Both the position numbers and the translations under genes were made by a program. Shown one piece after another: positions 55,522 through 64,000 of a stretch of 64,000 nucleotides of DNA. The notes below the pieces were generated by a model that saw only the letters and a list, made by a program, of their open reading frames with translations, did no database searches and had not been told where the DNA came from. Positions within the stretch are counted from its first letter, which is position 1, and the number at the start of each line of letters is the position of its first letter. The stretch spans positions 22,483,744-22,547,743 of the forward strand of contig CM032123.1 of assembly GCA_018894105.1 (NCBI GenBank). The letters are read 5' to 3'. Source of the DNA: Jacaranda mimosifolia. Lineage: Eukaryota > Streptophyta > Magnoliopsida > Lamiales > Bignoniaceae.

Positions 55522-57482
55522 CTTATTCATGCATGGATTTGGATTTTGCTAGAATGTTTGGTTCATGTGATGAACTTATTATAAATCACCATATACTCAA
55601 TCCATATGATGGGTTGGAGTGTTTGGATGATCTTGTACGTGGCTCCTTGGTTGATGGATTATAGCATGCTATTATGTGTTTTAAGTGTTAAATCATGTGA
55701 TGAGTATGTTTTAATTCATTTATGCTAATATTAAATTTTGATTTGGCATTGGTGGATGTCATATGTTGATATAGCATGGTGTTAATGGCCTTAAGTTGTT
55801 TTGGTCATTTTTCGATCCAATAAGATTTTTAAAGAATATGATTCTTGCTTAAACTTATTTTTGAAGCATGATTGAGTACTTGAAATTTCAATTTTGAAAG
55901 GTGTTTTAGAATTGAAATTTCATCCATAATGTGTGTTTTGATGTTTAGAAGTTATTCTAAAATTTTTGGTGCATAAAAGTTTAGCCAAAAATGGCTTGAC
56001 TTGGTCTTAACCCTAAAATAGGGTAGCTGCTGGCCATGGCAGCACACAAGCAAGGCAGTGACCGAGAGTTGCTGCCTAGCCGTGTGCAAGCCTCGGCCAG
56101 CAGTACCCAGTTTGGTCTTAGACGAGTTTTGAGCCATATTTTGGGTTCCTTTAGTGACCAAAATTGTTTTGAAACACACACAATGGATACACAAGTATTA
56201 TGCAAGTTCTCTTAATTATGTTGGACACTTTTGATTGCTTTTAAAACATGTTAAAGTTAATTTCCAATTGAGGCAAAAATATGATGCATAAGTGTTATCT
56301 TGTTTTTGCATGACCAATTATTTGTTACTATGATTAGCATTTAATTGATGGAATTGAATGTCAATTCTTGGTCTATTTATTATTTATTTAAGTGTTGAAT
56401 GGATGATGAATGAATGTGGATGATCATGAGCCTTTAATATTGATTTTATTTGTTTCAAGTTATTGAAAATGGTTGTATTAAATAGGGGCTTGCATGCCTC
56501 TCATTTTCTATCTTGTAAGTGTTATGAGAGTAGAATCACTATGAGTGAGGATTTCTTTATCCTGTAAATGTTACATGGAGCAAAGGAGACCAATGGAGGC
56601 ATGAAAACTTTTGAAGATGGGATACACTCATGTAATAACTAGATTTAATCAACCCACTTAAAATTAACTAAGTGGTGCACCTATGGCTCTAAGTGCACCA
56701 CTTGGTCAGTCTCATAGTCGTCCCACCCTAGGAGCATGCTAGGCGCATTTACTTATTTATGCTTTCAATATCCTATTGATGTATGGTATGCATATTTAGG
56801 ATATAGAAAAACTAAATAAGAAGATAAAATGATGAGATCTTTGCAAATAAAAACCATCCACTTGGAATGTCTAAGTGCTTTCGAATATTAAGTCAAAATG
56901 GATTCAAATTAAAAGAGTTATAATTAATCCATGTCTTCTACCAATAGTGTATGCCATGACGACGCTACCAATTTTGTGTGATGACACTCAGTCATGGAGT
57001 TCACACTTAAGAGAAAAGCTGTGAGTATATACTTAGCATGAGATGCACCTTTGACTTAAGAACCCTCATGCAATAGCACTCGATCACGGGAGATGCCGTG
57101 AGGCCATCTTAAATCAAAGTTTGGTTGGAAGGTTGGACTTAACACTTAGTAGTATAGATGGCACATGGTCACGTGGGTCTGTATGAAAAGTGAGGCAAAA
57201 TATATCAAAACTTGCATATGATGCAATTAGCAAAAGTTGCTTACCCTTCAATTGCTTGTGGATGGCAGTCGATCACATGGGTCCACTTGTAAGTCCTTGG
57301 GGTCTTGATTCTCACTAGGAAATATGATTTCTCGGATTGTTTTAGGGGTGAAGGATTTGATAAAATAGTAGGAGAAAAATATGCTTGAAAGACCATGAAC
57401 ATGTTTTCAATATCAATATTCAATCATATGCTTATACTCTTTTTTCGCCTCTTGTAGAGTTTTTTGAAATCTTCAAAAGAAA
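55522..57482 (+). mobile_element. Long untranslated leader of element G
   Basis: About 2 kb that aligns with the leader of F (17848-19765). It holds a GC-rich island at about 56026-56115 (GCTGCTGGCCATGGCAGCAC) that differs from the island of F although the flanks match, and the conserved stem-loop at 56670-56703. Minus-strand frames at 55952-56205 are incidental. Confidence 0.75.
56670..56703 (+). promoter_or_regulatory. Conserved leader stem-loop of element G
   Basis: AAGTGGTGCAC and GTGCACCACTT form an 11-bp perfect stem around CTATGGCTCTAA, identical in stem and loop to 19011-19044 in F, whereas the surrounding leader has many differences. Confidence 0.6.
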
Positions 57483-58390
57483 ATGGCTAAAAATCCACTC
57501 ACAAGCATTTTGGAAACCAATAAGCTAATCAGGCAAAACTTCCGCGATTGGTTGAGAAATCTTAAGATCATACTTGACTCTGAAAAGAGGACCTATGTCC
57601 TTGATCAAAATCCCACGGACACAATTGGTGATAACGCCACCGATAAGGCCCGTGAAATGTTCACAAAATTTATGGATAATGATCTACAAGTTAGATGCCT
57701 CATGATAGCCTCCATGACTAATGAGCTCCAAAAGACTCATGAGCATATGAAACATGCAAGTGAGATCTACAAACACCTACAAGAGTTGCATGGTGTGCAA
57801 TCTAGATATGAAAGGTTCACTTTGTCAAGGGAGCTCTTTAGATTAAGGATGGTAGAGAGTTCAAGTGTCCATGATCATGGGCTCAAGATGATTGGACTCA
57901 TCGAGAAGCTTGGACAACTTGACGTGATCATGGACAATGAACTCTCATGGGCTCAAGATGATTGGACTCATCGAGAAGCTTGGACAACTTGACGTGATCA
58001 TGGACAATGACCTCTACGTGGATTTGATCCTCCAATCATTACCCCTATCATTCAATTAATTCGTTATGAACTTTAATATATCAAAGCAAAAGGTGATGAT
58101 TAACGAATTGGTGAACTTGTTTGTGGCCGCTGAGGTGACTATGAAAAAGGAGAAAGCTCTTATGCTTGCTTTCTCCTCCAAGTCGAAAAGTCCTGGGGCC
58201 TCAGAAAGGGAGGTAAGAGAAAGAAGAGTTCTTCCTCCAAAGGGAAGCAACCTGTGAAGTGTTCCGAGGGGTCAAGAAAAAGGTTAAAATCGAAGTGAGT
58301 TGTTTCCACTATAGTGAAAAAGGGCATTAGAAAAGAAACTTTAAAGCTTACCTGGCAACCCTTGAGAAGGGTATGTTCTTCATTGAAGTG
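57483..58390 (+). pseudogene. Broken copia gag of element G
   Basis: It starts like F, with NPLTSILETNKLIRQNF and DWLRNLKIILDSEKRTYVLD, and stays open for 169 codons. A 70-bp tandem duplication (57876-58015), which is not a multiple of three, shifts the frame and ends it at 57992. Homology resumes in another frame at 58020. The zinc knuckle at about 58284-58330 reads CFHYSEKGH, then a stop, then KRNF: the second cysteine is a tyrosine, the tryptophan is a stop and the last cysteine is a phenylalanine. No functional Gag can be made. Confidence 0.85.
57876..58015 (+). repeat. 70-bp tandem duplication inside gag of G
   Basis: Two copies, each starting CATGGGCTCAAGATGATTGG, at 57876-57945 and 57946-58015. 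They differ at one base near the end (AATGAACTC against AATGACCTC). Element F has a single copy. Confidence 0.95.
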
Positions 58391-58404
58391 CATTTGACAA
58401 CTAA

Positions 58405-58835
58405 TTCTTCCTCATGGGTATTTGATACCGCATGTGGTTCTTACCTTTGTAATCCTTTACAGAGGATGAAAAGACGAAGGAGTCCTCGTGAAGGGGATAT
58501 GATCTTCCACCTAGAAAATAGAGTAAGAGTTTACGCCAAAGTCTAAGGCATAATCAAGTTAGACTTGAGGAATACTTGCATTGTACTTAATCCAGTTTAT
58601 TATATACCTAATCTTGTTAAGAACATCATTTCAATTCTTGTTCTTGATAATGAACGATTTGATTTTTCTATATCCAATGGGATGTTGAAGGCATTAAAGA
58701 ATGGTTCTTTAATTGCTCAAGGTACATTAAATAATAGATTATGCATACTTGATTCTCATCATTCACTAATGCACATTCAATCAAGTAAAAGAAAATTATC
58801 TTTGGCTTGCAAGACTTGGACATATCTCTAAAAAT
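58405..58835 (+). pseudogene. Protease and pre-integrase region of element G
   Basis: SSWVFDTACGSYLCN (from about 58410) is a well-kept copia protease active site with D-T-A. It is followed by EGDMIFHLEN, a stop at about 58546, and the open frame 58565-58831 with LVKNIISILVLDNERFDFSI and the SNGMLKALKNGS/GTLNNRL pre-integrase segment. At the start of the integrase zinc finger the text WLARLGHIS shows leucine where the first histidine (WHARLGH) is expected. Confidence 0.8.
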
Positions 58836-59693
58836 ATGATGAACAATTTAGAAGCTCTCAGAGCACTAAATGTTAGTGGCATTGAGGACCTTCCTACTTG
58901 TGAATCTTGTTTGAAGGGAAAAATGGCCAAGGCTTCTTTTGTGGGACAGTCGGAGCGCTCCACAAATTCTTTGGATTTGATCTATACAGGTGTTCGTGGC
59001 CCACTAGGAGTTAGTGCGAGAGAAAGCTATTCCTACATCATCATCTTCATCGATGATTATAGTCAGTTTGGACATGTGTATCTTATGAAGTACAAGTGCG
59101 ATGCCTTTGAAAAGTTCAAAGAGTATAGGAATGAAGTGAAAAAGCAATTGGCACTTAGTATTAAAGCTCTTCAATTGGATCGATGGAGAGAATACTTAAG
59201 TACCGAATTCTTAGATTATCTAAAGAATAATGGGATTCTCTCTCAATGGACTCCACCCGACACACCCCAACACAATGGAGTAGCCGAGAGGAGAAATTAT
59301 ACCTTGTTTGATATGGTACGTTCCATGATGAGCTTTTCCAATGTGCCCATATCCTTTTGGGGATACGCTTTAGAAATGATAGCGAGGTTACTAAATGTAG
59401 TACCTTCAAAGTTGGTGCCAAAGACTCCGTATGAAATGTGGTATGGCGAAGCACCGTCTTACCATTATCTAAAGGTTTGGGGGTCTCCTGTCTACGTGAG
59501 ACGAATAGTGGATAACAAGTTGGATAGTAGATCCCCCTTATGCAAGTTTGTGAGATATCCAAGAGAGTCCATGGGTTATTACTTCTATGATCCCTCAGAA
59601 GAACAGTTGTTTGTTTTGAGAAATGCCCACTTTTTGGAAAAGAAAATTCTATTGGATAGAAATAGCATTGTTGTTGAACTTGATAAAGTTTAA
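58836..59693 (+). pseudogene. Integrase core of element G
   Basis: A 285-codon open frame, the longest in the window. It contains CESCLKGK (end of the zinc finger), then LIYTGVRGPLG, where the first catalytic aspartate (expected HTDV.GP) is a glycine. LQLDRWREYLSTEF has the second aspartate, and GVAERRN the catalytic glutamate. FWGYALEM, VPSKLVPKTPYEMW and the YYFYDPSEEQLFVLRNAHF segment follow. Despite the open frame, the loss of the first catalytic aspartate should abolish strand transfer. The 196-codon minus-strand frame at 59161-59751 is a shadow. Confidence 0.9.
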
Positions 59694-60775
59694 GATGATC
59701 ATCAAATCCCACAAGTGGTAGAGACAAATGAGTAGCAAGAGCCTTACACATAACTTCTGAGAAGGTTGGACCGGATTAATAAGCAACCCGAAAGGTTCGG
59801 ATTCCTTCATAAGATAGGCCAATTGGATATTGATCTGAAGACCTATGAGGAAGCTATATTGGTCATAGACTTGGAAGTTGGCTTAACGCCATGAGATCTA
59901 AAATAGACTCCATGTACTTTAACAAAGTATGGACTTTGGTAGATCTGCCAAAGGGAATAGTTCCCATTAGTTGCAAGTGGATCTATAAGCAAAAGTTAGA
60001 AGTAGATGGAGAGGTAGTAACCTTTAAGGCGTGGCTGGTGGAAAAATGTTACACTCAAAGACCCAGTATCAATTTTGATGAAACCTTTTCACCAGTAGCA
60101 ATGCGTAAGTCCATTCGGATTCTACTTGCCATAGTCGCATATTATGACAATGAGATATGGCAAATGAATGTGAAAATGGCTTTCCTTAATGGAGACATTG
60201 AACAAGAAATTTATTTGTAGCAACCACAAGGTTTTATATCCGATGGGAGTGAGCCAAATGTTTACAAACTCCAGAGATCTATTTATGGACTCAAACAAAC
60301 GTCCCAAAGTTGGAATATACGTTTTGATAAAATAGTCAAATCGTTTGGCTTTGTCAAAAATGTATATGAACCATGTGTGTACATGAAGGCTAGTGGGGGT
60401 ATTGTATAGTTTATTGTGCTTTATGTCTATGACATCCTTCTCATTGGGAATAAGGTTGGAATGTTAGAGTGTACTAAAGAGTGGTTATCTAAACAATTCT
60501 CCATGGAAATTTTGGGATAAGCATCCTATGTATTAGGAATACATATCTATATAGATAGATCGATGAGGATGTTGTGGCTTTTCCAAATCCCGTACATCGA
60601 CAAAATACTAAAGAGGTTTAGTATGGAAAAATCTAAGAGGGGATTCCTTCCCATGGGATATGGCATTCGTCTTTCCAAGTCTATGGCCCCCAAGACTAAA
60701 GACGAGAGACAGAGGATGTCCCACATACCTTATGCCTCTGCTATTGAAAGCATAATATATGCAGTTTAATGTACA
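59694..60775 (+). pseudogene. Reverse transcriptase region of element G
   Basis: Open from 59891 with FNKVWTLVDLPKGIVPISCK and running to FLNGDIEQEIYL and a stop at 60218. The text then continues SIYGLKQTSQSWN and LYVYDILL at about 60421, where the catalytic YVDD has become YVYD. Further stops are at about 60405, 60520 and 60767. The thumb contains PYIDKILKRFSMEKSKRG. This copy has lost both its reading frame and its catalytic aspartate. Confidence 0.9.
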
Positions 60776-61403
60776 AGACCGAATGTGACACACGTTCTAA
60801 GTGTTACAAGCGGTTTCCAATCCGATCCCAGTGAGAGTCACTAGACAACCGTAAAAGCAATCCTTAAGTACTTGAGCAGGACTAAAGATATGTTTATGGT
60901 ATACAACAATGGAGAATTGAAACTTGAGGGGTTTTCAGATTCTAGTTTCCAATTTGATGTAGATGACCTAAAATCCATCTTTGGATTCATATTTTGCCTC
61001 AATGGCAGCACGATGAGTTGGAAAAGTTCAAAACAAGACCCCCACGGCCGATTCTACCACAAAGGCAGAATATATTGCGGCTTCAGAAGCTGCAAAGAAA
61101 GGTGTTTGGATAAAAAACTTCATTCACGAGTTAAATGTAATGCCTAGTATGGCAGAGCTAGTAGTTGTCTTTTGTGACAACAACAAGACGGTAGTGCAAG
61201 CTAAAGAGCTAAGATCTCATCAGCGATCCAAACACATTTTGAGGCAATATCACTTGATCTGAGAGATCATTGATAGAGACGGCATCCGAATGGAGAGAGT
61301 TATCTCATAAGAGAATATAGCAGATCCACTGACTAAACCCCTATCGCAAAAGGTCTTTGAAGGATATCTTGAGAAGATGGGTCTCAAGGCCATGGGGAAT
61401 TAA
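60776..61403 (+). pseudogene. RNase H region of element G
   Basis: Includes LKYLSRTKDMFMVYNNGELK, LEGFSDSSF with the first aspartate, and CLNGSTMSWKSS. A frameshift near 61038 separates it from TTKAEYIAASEAAKK, which holds the catalytic glutamate. The end keeps HQRSKHIL and DPLTKPLSQKVFEG, stopping at about 61402. Two in-frame stops occur (61258-61310). Confidence 0.9.
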
Positions 61404-61407
61404 CTTT

Positions 61408-61422
61408 AGGAAAAGTAGGAGA
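61408..61422 (+). other. Polypurine tract of element G
   Basis: AGGAAAAGTAGGAGA, one base before the 3' LTR start at 61424. Confidence 0.9.
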
Positions 61423-61423
61423 T

Positions 61424-63616
61424 TGTTGGAATAGTGCCCCACAAGCCAATTAGATTGGCCTTTTAAACTATTTCCTTGTAAGACAATGTTGAATAGATGA
61501 TAGTCATCATATGGCCATCTTCATCTTATGCTATTTATTCACCTCACTGGCATTTGGATGAAGCCCTTAGATCACATAAGAGTACGGGACTTGATCACAC
61601 ATTGGATGGTGATCATGGAATAAATCTTACATGATCGTGATCATCTTCCAAGTCATAGGATCTTGCGAAACAGGACATCTAAGATCTGACTAGACTTGCA
61701 CTAACGATGCATAACTCTAACAGTTGGATGTTGCTCCGTTCCATGAGTAATCCCATATGAGATACGAATGTATATTAGTAGGTGCTTGTTAGAGAACAAA
61801 GCACTGAAGATATGCTAGAGAATCCACAAGATAGCTGGAGTGGCAAGTTCTCCAACTTACGCTAGTACATATAATTAGTCCTTTGACCTGAGGATCCATG
61901 GTAACCTTATGTTTGGTCCTTATGCTTTAACTCCTCCTTGGTCACTTAGCTAGCCCTTCGGGTGGTGATTGGGCATGAGCTACTGGACATGGTGGTTTGT
62001 AAGATCCAAGATGGAATCAGACTTCTTGCCTTTGTGAAAGGCGAGTGCATCTCCAATGCATTCTATAATGATCGATTCCAACAAATTCTTGCGCAAGGTG
62101 ATGCGACAACTTGGAAAGTTGTTTCCAAAGATGAGGTCAGAAAGGGAATAGAAGCATAGCATCAAGGCTATTGGAGAACCGACTAATATATTGCCCTATG
62201 CCTCTTTTGTGGAGCTAGGAGACAGAAGAACCATATTTGCATGGTACACGTAATGCTAGAATAGTTCTCCGAGAGCATTCAGTTCAACCAATTAGTTGAG
62301 CTCCATGGGCTTTAGGTTGGACATCGATCATGGAGATTGGGTACTCTTCAATTAATGAGATTAATTGAATCAAGTCGCTTAGTTTAGAGGAGTTTAAACT
62401 AATGTTAATATTTGACATTACAGTAAGTGACAAATAGTTGTGAGCTCATGTCCAATTAATGGTAGAACCTAATGGGTCACACACAAAAGCCAAATGCATG
62501 ACCTATTGAATGAAGGAGAATTTTGTAAGAGTTAGAAAATTACAAACTAGAAAATTCATGACCGAATTGTAGGGGAAGAAAATTAAAGTCATTTTTGACT
62601 TTATCAATTTAAGAGTTAAACTAGTTAAATTAAGATAGTTAATTAAGAGTTGATTAATTGATGTTACATAACTATCAATTGGTCAAATTAATTTAAGGGT
62701 TAAATTAATTTTGGCTAGCTTAAAGAGTTAAGCAATTTGACTTAAGAGTTAAGTCAAATGATTATTAATTTAATTAAATTGGAGAGTTAGTTTTGGAAAG
62801 AATTATTAAATGAAGAGTTCTTTTAATATAAAATTAGAATGTATTTAGATAACATTTTATAATATGAAATGTAAATTCCAAATGACATTCAAATTCACAC
62901 ACCACGATGGACCACATGCCACGTGGTATGGCTAGGTGGCAGCCTCTCATTGAGGATGGTATGTGACCACACACCATCATCCTTCTATATATGGATATAG
63001 AAGGAGCCGGCTACTATTAGCATTTTGTGTGAGATGTGGAATATTTTCTGCTAACAAATTGTTAGTGGATACACCTAAAAGTTAGATTCTCCACAAATCT
63101 CTCCAAGCTCCCTCATCTTCCACTTCCATTCTAAACCGCCTTTCCTCTCTTTCTCTGCAATTATCTCCAGCTATTTTTGTAGAGAAAGGGTTTTTGTTAT
63201 GGTGTGTGGACTATCTTGTTAGAAGCAAAATGTTTGGGTTGCTATTGCTCTTGAAGAAGCAGAATTTGACAACCACTTCAAGTAAGTTCTGGGGGGCTTT
63301 ATTTTGTTCTGAGTAGGTTGAAATTTTGATTGTAGGATCTTTAAAGTATTGAGGGATCATAGTAAAAGTTTCGGCTCAAAATAAGGAGTTTAGCTTGGGG
63401 AAATCTGGTTGTGTTTCCGCTGCGCCAGTGAGGGGACAACTTCAAGAGTTGAGGGTGTTCTTCCTTGTTCCTTGATTTTGGTTTCATCAAGGTATTTCCC
63501 TTTCTAAATCTAAATCCTATGCATGTCTAGATCCTTGTGGATATGTGTGGCTTAGTTTTGTTCAGTTTTTTTTTTTTTTTTAATTTTATTGGATCCTAGC
63601 GCCACACATACCTTCA
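61424..63616 (+). mobile_element. 3' LTR of copia element G
   Basis: LTR of 2193 bases starting TGTTGGAATAGTGCCCCACA and ending CACACATACCTTCA. It pairs with 53284-55507 along its length. A TATA box (TATATATGG) is at 62986-62994. The following TTGTA (63617-63621) matches the left flank TTCTA (53279-53283) at 4 of 5 positions, so the element as a whole (53284-63616, 10.3 kb) has a near-perfect 5-bp target duplication as expected for copia. Confidence 0.9.
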
Positions 63617-64000
63617 TTGTACACCCCAACCCCTCACTTCCAACCCTTGGTGGTTGCCATGGCTACCATGACCATGACAACCATGGGAAACTAGTTGTAT
63701 TTGACCGACCAGATTTGGGCAGACTAGTCATGTGGTCGTGGGCATGGGAGGCGACCATGGTTAGCACATGGTCACAGTTAGGTGGGCAAGGGAGAGAGAA
63801 GGGGAGGGGATGAAGAAGTTAATAGGTTTAGATTTTTGTTTTTATTTTTGTTTTCTAATTTTTATTTATTTCATTTCTTAATTATAAATAACTAAATCCA
63901 ATTATATTTAATTAACTAATTGTAAATATATTTAATATTTAAATATTATTGAGTATGTAAATTAGAATAATTAAAATTATCTTGTCTAAGATGATATATA
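63617..64000. mobile_element. Partial element M, related to the cores of A and B
   Basis: A GC-rich island (63617-63815) with repeated CCATGG, ACCATGAC and CATGGTCAC words is followed by G/A-rich AGGGAGAGAGAAGGGGAGGG and then an AT-rich arm. The arm (about 63935-64000, ATATTATTGAGTATGTAAATT and TTATCTTGTCTAAGATGAT) resembles element B at about 50560-50610. The layout mirrors element A in reverse orientation. The window ends before any terminal repeat. The 74-codon frame at 63589-63813 has no known domain. Confidence 0.45.

Noticed and set aside
59161..59751. 196-codon open frame on the minus strand
   Set aside because: It lies entirely antisense to the copia integrase of element G, which has clear family motifs on the plus strand, so it is a shadow frame.
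1..64000. CRISPR arrays, tRNA or rRNA genes
   Set aside because: No regular direct-repeat/spacer pattern or cloverleaf/rRNA signature was seen by eye; a tRNAscan or Rfam search was not possible here.

Overview
The window looks like a gene-poor, repeat-packed stretch of a flowering-plant nuclear genome, most likely a eudicot. The base composition is strongly AT-rich. The retrotransposons use plant-type initiator-tRNA primer sites (TGGTATCAGAGC-like). Mutator-like, hAT, Tourist and Helitron DNA elements lie side by side, and one leucine-rich-repeat receptor kinase fragment of plant type is present. I cannot name the species. I found no intact host protein gene, no tRNA, no rRNA and no CRISPR array. 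Nearly everything that can be recognised is a mobile element or its wreckage.

Left part (1-6.6 kb): a Mutator-like element with a perfect 9-bp target duplication (318-1373) sits just upstream of a Helitron 3' terminus (1453-1477). A complete small Helitron (1493-3258) and a partial relative (from 3557) follow in the same orientation. A GC-richer repeat with 79-bp tandem units (about 4616-5480) and a stray copia LTR fragment (6167-6575) come next.

Central part (6.6-33.9 kb): three Ty3/gypsy-like elements and one Ty1/copia element are nested. A minus-strand element J (interior about 6576-7984, LTR 8000-9754 plus 15594-16639) is split by a plus-strand element H (9755-15593). A second minus-strand element K, related to J (LTRs 25882-27024 and 31077-33902), carries the plus-strand copia element F (17175-25881) next to its truncated LTR. 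J and K show no recognisable polymerase. H keeps only scraps of gag, reverse transcriptase/RNase H and integrase.

Right-central part (33.9-53.3 kb): AT-rich DNA holds a short Helitron-like element (about 36596-36893), a hAT-type element (37631-38349) abutting a LINE-type RNase H remnant (38350-38760), an LRR receptor kinase N-terminal fragment on the minus strand (40915-41440), a small fold-back element, and a Tourist-like element inserted into an older copy of itself (41797-42540). A short-LTR copia element L follows (42772-48480), then two long-TIR elements of one family, B (49082-51131) and C (51367-52719).

Right part (53.3-64 kb): a full-length but decayed copia element G (53284-63616), same family as F, with both 2.2-kb LTRs and a near-perfect 5-bp target duplication. 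Past it lies sequence resembling the interior of element B (63617-64000). F and G share a long leader of about 2 kb with a perfectly conserved 11-bp stem-loop, then gag, protease, integrase, reverse transcriptase and RNase H in copia order. Both are broken by stops and frameshifts, and G has also lost key catalytic residues. The most notable points are the repeated architecture of AT-rich elements with a GC-rich CATGGC core (A, B, M), the self-nested Tourist element, the conserved leader hairpin, and the parallel left-junction deletions in the two nested LTR insertions.
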